Shown here piece after piece: positions 9,523 through 19,235 of a DNA stretch of 64,000 nt. The stretch covers positions 1 to 64,000 of the forward strand of contig JBGCFD010000222.1 in assembly GCA_045106765.1 (NCBI GenBank). Reading direction: 5' to 3'. The notes beneath the pieces were generated by a model. The model did no database searches. It worked only from the letters and a program-made list of their open reading frames with translations, and was not told the origin of the DNA. Each line of letters begins with the position of its first letter. Position 1 is the stretch's first letter. The translations under genes were made by a program, and so were the position numbers. Origin of the DNA: CAJQQY01 sp045106765. Lineage in GTDB: Bacteria > Bacteroidota > Bacteroidia > Chitinophagales > Saprospiraceae.

Positions 9523-10677
9523 ATGAAAAATATATTTCAATATAAAAATATCGGATGGAAGGTTGGTAAAATATATCTCTTCATTACCATTTTTTGTTTT
9601 GCTTGTCAAACAAAAGAGACTACTCAAACTACCATTGAAAAACAAACCCATAAACATCCCATTCCTTTTTCGCCAAAAGAATATGTTTGTTTTAAAAATA
9701 ATGCTACGATCAATATTGACGGAAAAGCGAATGAATCAGACTGGCAAAATGCTCCTTGGACAGAATCTTTTGTGGACATCGAAGGCAACCTCAAACCCCA
9801 ACCAACTCATGACACAAAAGTAAAAATGCTCTGGGACAATGACTATTTTTATTTTTATGCAAAAATGGATGAACCTCATATTTGGGCAAAATTACGACAA
9901 CGAGATACTGTCATTTTTTACGACGATGACTTTGAAATTTTTATTGATCCTGATGGCGACAGTCACAATTATTATGAGTTGGAGGTCAATGCATTCAACA
10001 CTCTGTGGGAGTTGATTTTGCTTCGCCCCTACCGAGTGGATCAGCAACACAAAGTTTTAAACAATTGGAATATTCCAAATATCAAATCTGCTATTCATGT
10101 CGAAGGAACTTTGAATAATCCAAAAGACAAAGATAAATATTGGGCAGTAGAAATGGCTATTCCTTGGTCCGCACTCAAAGAATTTTCGACTATAAAATCA
10201 ATTCCAAAAAATGGTGACCAATGGCGCATCAATTTTTCAAGAGTAGATTGGACTATGAATAATGACAATTATTCCAAAGCCATTAATCCAAAAACAGGAA
10301 AAATATTTCCCGAAAATAATTGGGTTTGGTCCCCGACAGGTTTTGTCAATATGCACATGCCCGAGCAATGGGGTTATGTTCAATTTTCAGATAAAAAAGT
10401 TGGAAAAGAGACTACTGATTTCATCAAACATGAAGATGAAAAAATTAAATGGGCATTGTGGAATTTATATTTTCAGCAAGTTGATTTTAAGAAAAAAAAC
10501 AAGGTGTACACGGATGATCTAAATCAGTTTACAATTCCTGTTTTGGAAAAATCGGACTGTGAATTTCAACCACAAATCTTTATCACTCCAAACTTATTTG
10601 AGATCGTAGCAAAGTCGTGCGAACAAGATGGAAGTTGGAGTATTCGCCAAGATGGAAAAATTGATTTTCATAAATAA
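9523..10677 (+). CDS. CBM9-like carbohydrate-binding lipoprotein
   Basis: A 384-aa lipoprotein (signal ending FCFAC, then Q). After a short linker it carries a family-9 carbohydrate-binding-like domain. The marks are a beta-sandwich opening INIDGKANESDWQNAPWTESFVDIEG, VKMLWDNDYFYFYAKMDEPHIWA, FYDDDFEIFIDPDGDSHNYYELEVNAFNT and WAVEMAIPWSAL, then WRINFSRVDW. This pattern is typical of the carbohydrate-binding family 9-like proteins of Bacteroidota sugar loci. The region after about residue 300 is unassigned. The gene lies 6 bp before the sulfatase gene and is presumably in the same operon. Confidence 0.85.
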   Translation: MKNIFQYKNIGWKVGKIYLFITIFCFACQTKETTQTTIEKQTHKHPIPFSPKEYVCFKNNATINIDGKANESDWQNAPWTESFVDIEGNLKPQPTHDTKVKMLWDNDYFYFYAKMDEPHIWAKLRQRDTVIFYDDDFEIFIDPDGDSHNYYELEVNAFNTLWELILLRPYRVDQQHKVLNNWNIPNIKSAIHVEGTLNNPKDKDKYWAVEMAIPWSALKEFSTIKSIPKNGDQWRINFSRVDWTMNNDNYSKAINPKTGKIFPENNWVWSPTGFVNMHMPEQWGYVQFSDKKVGKETTDFIKHEDEKIKWALWNLYFQQVDFKKKNKVYTDDLNQFTIPVLEKSDCEFQPQIFITPNLFEIVAKSCEQDGSWSIRQDGKIDFHK

Positions 10678-10683
10678 AAATAG

Positions 10684-12789
10684 ATGAGTAAAAATATATT
10701 TTATTTCTTGCTAATCATATTTCTTTTCTCTTGCGAAAAAGAAAAACCGCCAATGAACGTAGTCGTTCTTTTCACCGACGATCAACGATTCAATACTATT
10801 CATGCTTGGGGAAATAAAGAAATTCACACACCCAATATGGATAAACTCGTCAAGATGGGAACTAGTTTTACACATGCTCATATCATGGGTTCTCATCATG
10901 GGGGTGTTTGCGCACCAAGTCGTGCGATGTTGCTTTCTGGCAAACCATACATGAACATACCAAGAGCATATATTGATATGGGCGTAACGACTCCTGACAC
11001 TCATTTTGATTTTGTGACATTTCCAGAGTTGTTGAGAGAAAAGGGATATGATACTTTTTTTACTGGAAAATGGCATAATAATACTTCCAAAATTCGAGAA
11101 GGTTTTTCCGATGGAGAAAATATTTTTATTGGTGGAATGCATTGGCCAAAAAATGGTGGACATCGAAAACCACAACTTTGGCATTTTGATTCTACCGCAG
11201 TTTTTGACAAAAAAAATAAATGGCAAGCAGAGAAATTTTCGAGTGAAATGTTTAGTGATGCAGCAATTAATTTCATCCAAAAACAAGATGATGAAAAACC
11301 ATTTTGTCTCTATGTTGCTTACTCTTCGCCGCATGATCCACGTGAAGCTCCTGAGGAATTTACCCAGATGTATGATTTTAATAACATTACTCTTCCGAAA
11401 AATTTTCAGCCTGAACATTCTTTCGATAATGGGCATCTGAGAACACGTGATGAGAACCTAGCTGCATTCCCCCGAACGGAGGAAATGATCAAAAAAGAAC
11501 TCGTCGCTTACTATGCAATGGTCTCAGAAGTCGATGCTCAAATCGGTCGAGTCTTAGACGTTTTGGAGCAGAAAAATTTAATGGAAAATACCGTTATTGT
11601 TTTCGCAGGAGATAATGGTTTGGCAGTTGGACAACATGGATTACTAGGAAAACAAAGTGTTTACGATCATAGTGTTCGAGTTCCTTTAGTGATTGCTGCT
11701 CCAAATATTGATGGAGGAAAAAAGACCAAAGCACTTTGTTATTTGTATGATGTGTTTCCTACGATTTGTGATTTATTAGGTTTGGAAATTCCGTCGAGTG
11801 TGGAAGGAGAAAGTTTATTTCCCATTTTAAAAAATAAAGAAAAGGAACATCGAGATCATTTATTTTTAGCTCACGCAAAAGAGATGAGAGCAGTCCGAAC
11901 TGATGATAATTGGAAACTCATCAATTATTTTGTCAAAGGTGAAATGCGGGAACAATTATTTAATCTTAATCAAGATGAATGGGAATTAAATAATCTCGCC
12001 AATGATTCTAATTTTTCCAAAAAGAAAAAAAAGTTAGCATCCTTACTCGCTCAAAATATTCAAGATAATAATGATGACTTTATTCAAGCTCACATCAAAT
12101 TAACTCAAAATAATTTTGATACCCCTGTGGAAGTTTTCATGTCAAGTTCTTTTCCAAATACAGATATTCGATATACTTTGGATGGAAGTGAACCAACCTT
12201 AAAAAGTCCGCTTTTTAAAAAATCATTTTCTCTTAAAACTAGTCATCCGATTCGAGCTGCACTTTTTTTGGATGATAAAAAATTTGGAAAAATTTATTCC
12301 GCCGAAGCTAAAATTTCATCGCACATAAATTATTTAGACTTGATTCCTCTCCCCTCTCAGAAATATGCAGGGAATGGAAAAATTACTCTTTTAGATGGAG
12401 CCAACGGAAGTGATGATTTCCATAGCGGAAATTGGTTGGGCTACGAAAGTGAAAATGTAATCGCAATACTGCAATTAAAAAAAATACAACCGATTCAAGA
12501 AGTTGGCGTTCGTTTTTTAAGTCATCCTGGTTCGTGGATTTTTTCTCCAAAAACTATTAAAATTTTGGCTTCTGAATATGGAAAAGATTATAATGAAATT
12601 GCACAGGTTAATTATCTCAATGCTCCAACGAACAAAGGATTTGAAGTAATAGAATTTAAGAAAAAAATAAAAGACTCTAAAGCACAGTTTATAAAATTTG
12701 AAATTGAGAACCAAGGAAAATGTCCTGATTGGCATCCTGGAAAAGGTGGAAAGGCTTGGTTGTTTCTAGATGAACTCATTGTAAATTAA
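10684..12789 (+). CDS. Family S1 sulfatase lipoprotein with C-terminal chitobiase/discoidin-like module
   Basis: A 701-aa formylglycine-dependent sulfatase. The lipobox is FLFSC, then E. The alkaline-phosphatase-fold core starts NVVVLFTDDQRFNTIHAWGN, with the metal-binding Asp pair. The maturation motif is C-A-P-S-R with Cys76 as the formylglycine precursor. Further marks are FTGKWHNN, SSPHDPREAPEEF, AGDNGLAVGQHGLLGKQS and the C-terminal sulfatase subdomain (RAVRTDDNWKLI). From about residue 480 it carries the FN3-like plus discoidin-like module (IRYTLDGSEPTLKSP; ending AWLFLDELIVN) shared with neighbouring proteins. The substrate is unknown; a sulfated GlcNAc- or mannose-containing glycan would fit the neighbours. 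Confidence 0.93.
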   Translation: MSKNIFYFLLIIFLFSCEKEKPPMNVVVLFTDDQRFNTIHAWGNKEIHTPNMDKLVKMGTSFTHAHIMGSHHGGVCAPSRAMLLSGKPYMNIPRAYIDMGVTTPDTHFDFVTFPELLREKGYDTFFTGKWHNNTSKIREGFSDGENIFIGGMHWPKNGGHRKPQLWHFDSTAVFDKKNKWQAEKFSSEMFSDAAINFIQKQDDEKPFCLYVAYSSPHDPREAPEEFTQMYDFNNITLPKNFQPEHSFDNGHLRTRDENLAAFPRTEEMIKKELVAYYAMVSEVDAQIGRVLDVLEQKNLMENTVIVFAGDNGLAVGQHGLLGKQSVYDHSVRVPLVIAAPNIDGGKKTKALCYLYDVFPTICDLLGLEIPSSVEGESLFPILKNKEKEHRDHLFLAHAKEMRAVRTDDNWKLINYFVKGEMREQLFNLNQDEWELNNLANDSNFSKKKKKLASLLAQNIQDNNDDFIQAHIKLTQNNFDTPVEVFMSSSFPNTDIRYTLDGSEPTLKSPLFKKSFSLKTSHPIRAALFLDDKKFGKIYSAEAKISSHINYLDLIPLPSQKYAGNGKITLLDGANGSDDFHSGNWLGYESENVIAILQLKKIQPIQEVGVRFLSHPGSWIFSPKTIKILASEYGKDYNEIAQVNYLNAPTNKGFEVIEFKKKIKDSKAQFIKFEIENQGKCPDWHPGKGGKAWLFLDELIVN

Positions 12790-12847
12790 ATCGTAAAAGG
12801 TTGTTTTAAGTATCGGATACTTTCAAAGCAGCAACAAAAATAACAAA

Positions 12848-14914
12848 ATGGAAATTATTCAATTTTTCGGCAGATTACATCCTATCATTTTGCATTTGCC
12901 TATAGGAATTTTAGCAGTAGCATTTCTCATGGAATGGGCAGGACGAAAAGAAAAATATGCCAAGCTACTTCCTGCCGTTGGCTTTGCGATTCAGTTAGGA
13001 ATGTGGAGTGCCATTTTGGCCTGTGGTTCAGGATACCTACTTTCTTGGGAAGGTGGATATAATGATACGATGCTTTGGCAACATAAGTGGTTGGGCATTG
13101 GAACTGCTGCAATTTCAGTCATCGTTTATTTTTTACACAAAGGAAAAAATAGTCGGGCAGGTAAAAAATTATACTTCCCTATTTTCGGAATTTTAATGTT
13201 ATTAATTGGAGCAACGGGACACTTGGGAGGATCATTGACTCATGGAAGTGATTTTTTAACTGAGCCATTTTCAGGAGAAAAAAAGAATGAAGAAGTAGCC
13301 ATTTCAAATATGGATAGCGCGATGGTTTTTCAAGATTTAGTACAGCCAATTTTTAAAAAGAAATGTGTAAGCTGTCATAATGAATCTAAAATCAAAGGAG
13401 AATTATTGATGACCACAGTCGAAGGATTTAAGAAAGGAGGAAAAACGGGTGCATTTTTCGTTGCAGGGAATGCTTCTAAAAGTTTGTTTTTACAACGTGC
13501 TCATTTGCCTTTGGAGGAAAAAGAACACATGCCACCTAAAGGGAAAAAGCAATTGACAAAAGATGAAATTACATTGTTAGAATGGTGGGTAGAGCAAGGC
13601 GGAGATTTTGATAAGCAAGTGGCAAACCTTGAACAACTTGAAGAAATCAAAACCATTTTGGCAAAATATACTGAAGTCGATAAAAGTATTTTTGCACTCA
13701 ACGTTGACCCTGCTAGTCCTAGTACAATTCAAAAATTGCGGCAAGCAGGAATTCCAATCGAAATTATTTCGGAGGAAAAACCCTTCGTCACCGCATCTCT
13801 TCGAGGCCGAAAGGATTTGGATAAAAGTGTTTTAAAACAACTACAAAATATTTCAGAGCAACTCATCGAATTAGATTTGAGCAACACGAATATGAATGAC
13901 GAACTCATCTCCTACCTCGATGAATTTCCGCATTTGCAAAAATTATTTTTACAAAAAACTCAAGTAACTGGAAAGAATTTAGATGTGCTCGATGAATTAG
14001 AATATTTAGAGTATTTGAACCTTTACAACACCCCGTTGGAAGACGAAGCACTTGAGCCGATTACGAAATTAGCCAATTTGCAAAGTATCTATTTGTGGCA
14101 AACTAATGTTAGCCCAAAAGCGATTGAGCAGCTCAAAAATACACGTCCTCGATTAAATGTGAATACAGGAATTGATGATGAAATATTTGGGAGTGCAGAA
14201 TTGAAATCACCATTAATTATGGTCAAGGAAGATATTTTTACAGATTCAGTTTTAGTAAAATTTGTCATTAATTTTAGAGGCGTAGATATTTTTTACACTT
14301 TAGATGGAACAACTCCTGACTCGACTTCACTCAAATATTCAGAACCTTTTTATCTGAAAAAAACAGCTGAGATTAAAGTGGTTGGAAAAAAAGAAGGTTG
14401 GGGAACCAGTCTTATCGCACAGAAAACTGTGGTGCGAGCCAAATATCAAATCGCTGATATTGCACTCGACAAACTTCCTCATGAACGCTACCAAGCAGAA
14501 GGGCCAAATTCGTTAATTAATTTCAAAAAAGGGACGACTAATTTTACCGAAGGAGAATGGTTGGGTTATGAAAAATCAGGAATGATTGCAACTTTGGATA
14601 TGGGAAAAAATGTGGAGGTATCGAATGTTTCCGTAAGTGCTTTGGATGGAAATAATTCATATATCTTTTTCCCAAAACAAATAAACGTATCTATTTCAGA
14701 AAATGGCAAGAACTTTAAAAAGGTGGCTGAAAAATCTATTCCAATGAAAGATGGTCCTGAACCTCCTTCTATTCAAAATTTTATTTTACCCTTCGAAGCT
14801 CAAAATGCTCGCTATATAAAAGTGGAAGTAAAAAGTAATTTAGTTAATCCAAAATGGCATGCTGCTCCAGGCGCAGCTTGTTGGATTTTTGTGGATGAGA
14901 TTATGGTGGAATAA
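12848..14914 (+). CDS. Membrane protein: DUF2231-like segment, c-type cytochrome, LRR-like segment and chitobiase/discoidin-like module
   Basis: A 688-aa mosaic protein. Residues 1-150 form four hydrophobic helices with RLHPIILHLPIGILAVAF, the DUF2231-like opening. A PSCyt1 cytochrome domain follows with CVSCH at residues 173-177 and the late Met region HMPPKGKKQL. Then come leucine-rich-like repeats (LIELDLSNTNMNDELISYL, LQKLFLQKTQV, LEYLNLYNTPLEDEAL). An FN3-like block (IFYTLDGTTPDSTS) and the discoidin-like end (ACWIFVDEIMVE) finish it. The DUF2231-cytochrome-LRR part is known from planctomycetes and Bacteroidota; joining the sugar-binding-like module to it ties it to this locus. It is the last gene of the run, before a hairpin. 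Confidence 0.85.
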   Translation: MEIIQFFGRLHPIILHLPIGILAVAFLMEWAGRKEKYAKLLPAVGFAIQLGMWSAILACGSGYLLSWEGGYNDTMLWQHKWLGIGTAAISVIVYFLHKGKNSRAGKKLYFPIFGILMLLIGATGHLGGSLTHGSDFLTEPFSGEKKNEEVAISNMDSAMVFQDLVQPIFKKKCVSCHNESKIKGELLMTTVEGFKKGGKTGAFFVAGNASKSLFLQRAHLPLEEKEHMPPKGKKQLTKDEITLLEWWVEQGGDFDKQVANLEQLEEIKTILAKYTEVDKSIFALNVDPASPSTIQKLRQAGIPIEIISEEKPFVTASLRGRKDLDKSVLKQLQNISEQLIELDLSNTNMNDELISYLDEFPHLQKLFLQKTQVTGKNLDVLDELEYLEYLNLYNTPLEDEALEPITKLANLQSIYLWQTNVSPKAIEQLKNTRPRLNVNTGIDDEIFGSAELKSPLIMVKEDIFTDSVLVKFVINFRGVDIFYTLDGTTPDSTSLKYSEPFYLKKTAEIKVVGKKEGWGTSLIAQKTVVRAKYQIADIALDKLPHERYQAEGPNSLINFKKGTTNFTEGEWLGYEKSGMIATLDMGKNVEVSNVSVSALDGNNSYIFFPKQINVSISENGKNFKKVAEKSIPMKDGPEPPSIQNFILPFEAQNARYIKVEVKSNLVNPKWHAAPGAACWIFVDEIMVE

Positions 14915-14926
14915 TTTTGAAAAAAA

Positions 14927-14964
14927 TTCTTGGACAAATTCTGTGTATAGAATTTGTCCAAGAA
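14927..14964. terminator. Bidirectional hairpin terminator between convergent genes
   Basis: A perfect 16-bp stem (TTCTTGGACAAATTCT and its complement) with a 6-nt loop GTGTAT. An A-run lies on the left and a shorter A-rich stretch on the right. It sits exactly between the end of the plus-strand run and a minus-strand gene. A related palindrome occurs at 45582-45649. Confidence 0.8.
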
Positions 14965-14966
14965 AA

Positions 14967-15476
14967 TTAGAAATTCAAACTAAACCCTATTCCATGATTT
15001 ACAAGTCCAAAATTTAAATCTAAAGGCTTCTCTCCTATCGTATTCTTTTGTTTCAAATTATTATTATATATCGTTACCGATTTCCTAAATCGTTTCACTC
15101 CTATCCCATAAAAAGTCGATCCAAGCACTATAAATGTTAAACCACTAAATCTAAAGTAAAGTAACTTTTGACCAAATAATGGAATATTTCCTTCATTATC
15201 ACTTTGTAACATCAATATAATTTTATGAGTCCCCAAGAGAACTCCAGTAGTGCCTAGTACTCTACCTATATTCCGATTGTTTTTATATTTTTTATAAAAA
15301 ATATATGCTTCTTTATCTACTTTTAAGATTTTACCCAACTCTCGCTTGTTAGTTTTTTGATTTTGGTAAAAATAACTCTCAGGGCGCATTTCAATAAAAT
15401 CTGTTGTAAACTGACCATTAGTCGTGACTAAAATAAAAAGATAAAATAAGGATAATGATAGTTTTAAGTAGTTCAT
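14967..15476 (-). CDS. Hypothetical secreted or outer-membrane protein
   Basis: A 169-aa protein that I do not recognise. It has a signal peptide (LSLSLFYLFILVTTNGQ), a basic region (KEAYIFYKKYKNNRN) and two hydrophobic glycine-rich segments (IGRVLGTTGVLLGTH; FSGLTFIVLGSTFYGIGVKRF). It ends LNFGLVNHGIGFSLNF. A terminal Phe after alternating hydrophobics is typical of Bacteroidota outer-membrane beta-barrels, but the middle looks more like a glycine-zipper membrane protein. It is convergent with the upstream run and 21 bp downstream of the phosphatase gene on its own strand. Confidence 0.6.
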   Translation of the reverse strand: MNYLKLSLSLFYLFILVTTNGQFTTDFIEMRPESYFYQNQKTNKRELGKILKVDKEAYIFYKKYKNNRNIGRVLGTTGVLLGTHKIILMLQSDNEGNIPLFGQKLLYFRFSGLTFIVLGSTFYGIGVKRFRKSVTIYNNNLKQKNTIGEKPLDLNFGLVNHGIGFSLNF

Positions 15477-15497
15477 ATTTTTTGCTATTACGTAGAT

Positions 15498-16316
15498 TTA
15501 AAAATTAGCATAAGAAATACCTTCATGATTCATAAATGTGCTATCCTTTCTGTTTAAGTCCAATCTTCCTCCTGCAAAATTTGTTGCGGGTAATCCCAAT
15601 TCTTTATATATGCATGCCGTAGCAGCGAAATCCCAGATACTACCTCCCCCCTTTTCTTTTTTCGGAAACTTTAACATGCATGCAGGACCATTTTCTAGGA
15701 CAAAGATACTATTCAATACTGCCCCCGCTCCAGCGATTTCTTTTACTCCATTCAAGTTCAACTGCTCGACCTTCTCATTTAGCAAAATTTTTATTTCGAC
15801 TACGCGAGGGGTATCCTCCAGTTTTCGATCTGTCACATAAGTTAAATAGCTATTTGTCTGCTTAATTTTCCAAGGCTTACGATTTTTAAAAGCTCCTCTA
15901 TCTTTAATAGCATGGTACAATGTATCCCTGCTAGGATCAAACACGACTCCAATATACGGTGTTCCGTCTTTACCTATTAGAGCAATCGACACAGAAAAAC
16001 CAGGTCTTTTGTTGATAAACGCAAGCGTTCCATCCATCGGGTCAATACACCAAAAAAAATCTTTTTCAAATCGACTACCATCATCTACGGTCTCTTCTGA
16101 TAAGAGTGCAATACCAAATTCGTCACAGGTAGAAAGTAGGTGAGCAAGAATGGCTGTTTCACATTTTTTGTCAACTGCAGTTACGACTTGTGATGCAAAG
16201 CTAGCTCCTCCTTTCTTTTTTTCCACCAAGACATCTTCATTCATATATTCCTGAATAATTTTCCCTGCCGAAAGAGCTGCCTTGATTGCTATACTATTAA
16301 GCTGTACTAAATCCAT
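15498..16316 (-). CDS. Inositol monophosphatase family protein
   Basis: A 272-aa cytoplasmic phosphatase of the IMPase/CysQ superfamily (Mg2+-dependent, Li+-sensitive fold). Visible motifs are SEETVDDG for the first metal ligand, WCIDPMDGTLAFINKRPGFSVSIALI for the DPxDGT core, and a late IWDFAATACIYKELG for the C-terminal W-D-x-A-A motif. The substrate could be an inositol phosphate, 3'-phosphoadenosine-5'-phosphate or another sugar phosphate, and the sequence does not decide. The gene follows the phosphotransferase gene with a 1-bp gap, so a phosphorylation/dephosphorylation pair on one small molecule is possible (inference). Confidence 0.85.
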   Translation of the reverse strand: MDLVQLNSIAIKAALSAGKIIQEYMNEDVLVEKKKGGASFASQVVTAVDKKCETAILAHLLSTCDEFGIALLSEETVDDGSRFEKDFFWCIDPMDGTLAFINKRPGFSVSIALIGKDGTPYIGVVFDPSRDTLYHAIKDRGAFKNRKPWKIKQTNSYLTYVTDRKLEDTPRVVEIKILLNEKVEQLNLNGVKEIAGAGAVLNSIFVLENGPACMLKFPKKEKGGGSIWDFAATACIYKELGLPATNFAGGRLDLNRKDSTFMNHEGISYANF

Positions 16317-16317
16317 T

Positions 16318-17265
16318 TTATAGACTTTTGATTACCTCGTTTGTGATACGTTCACTATAACTATTAAGCTTCCAATGACCGGGACTCCATCCTTTTAGAA
16401 ATCGATGAAAGTCTGCCCATGCGACTCGATATAGAGATCGCCATTCTTTTTCTAGCGCTTCATTTCTTTCCATCATTTCGCTTTGTAAATACTCAAAATA
16501 AGTGTCCAAAATTTGTGCTTCTAAACGTTCACATTCACTCTCGCTCAAACAACTTCCTATAAAATACGCCACATCTTTAATTCCACATCCACCTCCTACA
16601 TACTGATAATCTACCCCGGCAACCTGTCCATATTTAGTAAAACAGAAATTAGCTAGTTTGGCATCTCCATGAACAAACGTTTTGTATTGGCAGGTATTCA
16701 ATTTTTCATCAATGGCAGAGGCTGACTCTTTCAATCTTTGGTCATCCAATACGGCTAATTCTTGAGGTCGGGTTTCTAAATGCCAATACGTTCCCACTTC
16801 CCAAAGTCCATATGATTTTTTTCCCAAGTAACTTGCGTGAAATTCTGCCAACCACTTCAAACAAGAAGCTATTTCTTTCCATGTAACTGTTCTCTTTCGC
16901 AAGGAATAGCCTGCCTCATCCAAATCCTCTAGTACCATCATCACTTCATCATCTTGTGTCCCAATAGCTAAACATTGTGGAAGACGGGCAGCACTATTTT
17001 TACTATATTTGTTATACCATGTAGTCTCTACTTGGTATGATTTAACTTTTCGTTGATGACCGAAATTAGTATTCCATCCACGGGGGTGATTTTTATGTGT
17101 CGGCAACTGAACGTATTTTACTACTACACTTTGGACAGAAGCATTCTTCAATCCGATTCGCATAATTTTCCCGTACCCACTCCACAATTCCTGAATCATC
17201 TCTTTTTCAAATAAAGAAGAAGCTCCAGTTCTCTGCAAAATAATTGATTTAAAATATTCATTCAT
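16318..17265 (-). CDS. APH/choline-kinase-like phosphotransferase
   Basis: A 315-aa protein of the aminoglycoside phosphotransferase/ecdysteroid-kinase-like fold. Motifs are VVVKYVQLP as the beta-strand with the ATP-binding Lys, MMVLEDLDEAGYSLRKR as hinge, FVHGDAKLANFCFTKYG as catalytic loop (H-G-D...N), and GVDYQYVGGGCGIKDVAYFIG as the metal-binding D-x-x loop. It is the first gene of a three-gene minus-strand set with the IMPase-like gene. The small-molecule substrate is unknown; the oxidoreductase/ecdysteroid-kinase-like subgroup is my best guess. Confidence 0.8.
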   Translation of the reverse strand: MNEYFKSIILQRTGASSLFEKEMIQELWSGYGKIMRIGLKNASVQSVVVKYVQLPTHKNHPRGWNTNFGHQRKVKSYQVETTWYNKYSKNSAARLPQCLAIGTQDDEVMMVLEDLDEAGYSLRKRTVTWKEIASCLKWLAEFHASYLGKKSYGLWEVGTYWHLETRPQELAVLDDQRLKESASAIDEKLNTCQYKTFVHGDAKLANFCFTKYGQVAGVDYQYVGGGCGIKDVAYFIGSCLSESECERLEAQILDTYFEYLQSEMMERNEALEKEWRSLYRVAWADFHRFLKGWSPGHWKLNSYSERITNEVIKSL

Positions 17266-17897
17266 AATGAGTTCAAAGATAATAAAAGGTTATTTGGGAA
17301 TTTAGTTGGTGAGTTTTTGGGTGCATTTTAAAAATGTCATTTTTTTCCAGAACGCTAACAGCACTTTTACGATAAAATGAAATACGCTCAAGTTTTCTAC
17401 GAAAGATTATTGCCTGGTTTTGGTCGTCAAGAAGATACTATTCAATAAGTAAATTTGGTTACTCAATATTCAATATAAAATTAAGGATTTATGCAAATCA
17501 AGGATTCCACTACCCTACCCTATTCTTCCGTTCCACCTCCATCCTTTTTTCTTGATTCTTAATTTTATCCACTTCTTTCGATTCTCGAATCCGAATCTTC
17601 AAGTTATATCAAAAATCAAATGAGAAAAGTAGCCTCAGATGGCCAAAATGAAATTGGTTTTTCTATTGCTAATCTTTTTCTGATTGCCTAACTGATATTA
17701 CACACTTTTTATTAGTAATTAAGTAAATAAACAAATCACAGTTAACTCTGCTAGATTATAGCCACCGTTCTATGTCTATGATTTCGATTTATAAACCTGT
17801 TAGTTGGAAAATTAGTCTGAGCAAAGAATCAGAATGGTATATATCTAGCAAAATAGAAAAGAATATATGCATAAGTTCTTGGCACTAAATTACTTTT

Positions 17898-18345
17898 TTA
17901 CTTTAATACTATTTTACTCTTTGCTGTTTTTTGATCGTTGGTAGCCTTTGCCAATTGTTGGATGGTTTTACTATCGTTTAATATTCCTTCCCAATCATTA
18001 GCTTCTTCCCTGAGTAAATTAAAACGTTACTGTTTATCGCAGCCCTATCATCCAAGACTTGCAAGGCAGACAGCATCAATAATTCAATAGCAAAAGCTTA
18101 CTTTCCCATATTCTCTCAAATCGTACTATTTAGATTTTGATCCTCCATTGTTGAGTTGTCACGCCAAACAAGACTACCTTAATCATGTCCATTTTGCTGG
18201 CAAAATACTCCCCTCTTGATTAGTGCCAACCATCATTAATAAGCATTGACGCTTTAATACCATCAGTCAATAAAGGAAAAGTACCTTAAGTCATCAGTCG
18301 AGTGATTTCATAAAAATCGCCGAATTGTTGATATTTTTCTTTTGA
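17898..18345 (-). pseudogene. Decayed second copy of the KilA-N gene
   Basis: Reverse-strand translation gives pieces that line up in order with the intact KilA-N protein at 23511-24362. SKEKYQQFGDF matches KESESKALGEAF; EITRLMT*GTFPLLTDGIK matches DFTRLMTKSTFPLLTEAIK; SRGEYFASKMDMIKVVLFG matches GEHIAYADEVDLLNVALFG. AFAIELLMLSALQVLDDRAAIN corresponds to the region KLALTVLQGLNAKLIEW, followed by REEANDWEGILNDSKTIQQL and a natural stop at 17898. At least three in-frame stops and frame changes make it non-functional, and the N-terminal half is missing. It probably derives from a related rather than identical gene, since divergence is high. Confidence 0.8.
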
Positions 18346-18445
18346 TCAAAAATCGAATCTTTTAATCAACCTCAATTTAATACTTTCGCTTATTTTAATA
18401 AACGTAGACTTGTAAAAAATCTATAATTTGGATTCTTTAGTTTTA

Positions 18446-19235
18446 AATGTGTACTTAATTAGGGAGACTAAATAATCAAAATAGAATCAATTCTTTCTCT
18501 GCAATTTTACTCTAATTAGTACTATTGTTCAGAGGTTTCCCATTTTACTATTCGTGTACCTTTTAAGGGAATGAGGAGGGGAAATGATCTAAACTTCTTA
18601 ATATACCTATCAAGAAGTGTATTTAAATGTGTACTTAGTTAGGGATTAATTAGTCATCAAGTTTAATGATAATAAGCTTTAGGTATTGGGGCTAAAATCA
18701 CTTATTAGTATTTCAATATTATTTGAAAATCATTTTAAATAGAATGTTATTCCAAATATCGAATTAACTACTTTAATACTTTTTTACTTCATTGCGCTTG
18801 TAAAGTACTTCTAAATCTTACGGGATTTCTTTTCGATTTGTCAATGTGTACTTGTTTAGGGGATCTATATTTTTAATGTGTAAATGAACATTATTTGTCT
18901 TTAGTGATCCTTATTTATTGGAAGGTGGGATTTGAATAAATATTTCTTATCAGGGAAATGCTTAATTATCTACTTTAATACTTTTTTACTTTTTTGAGTT
19001 TTTAATACTTAGTTGATTCCTTAGCCTCACCTAATTTAGTACAAAAAACTAAAAATTCTTGTTTTCTTGCATTTGACATAGATATCAGAAAATACAAACA
19101 CTTTCGATTGAGCATATGAATATGCTAATTTTAATGTGTACTATTTCAGGGAATAACTAGAAATATAATTTCTTCATGAGTATAATTTCTGAACGTTTAG
19201 CCCATAAGCCCTCTTAATGTGTACCTTTTTAGGGT
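18446..19235 (+). repeat. Left iteron-like repeat set (AATGTGTACTTNNTTAGGG)
   Basis: Direct repeats at 18446-18465, 18626-18645, 18843-18862, 19133-19152 and 19216-19235, with a partial copy at 18875 (AATGTGTAAATGA) and a reverse partial copy near 19351-19364. The first half AATGTGTAC is nearly constant and the second half ends AGGG. Spacing is wide (about 80-290 bp). The complement of the same word forms the tight iteron array beside the initiator gene at 22929-23061. Confidence 0.8.

Noticed and set aside
17502..17600. Coiled-coil-like peptide frame (KIRIRESKEVDKIKNQEKR)
   Set aside because: Only about 30 residues without start or family; perhaps a relic, but it cannot be supported.
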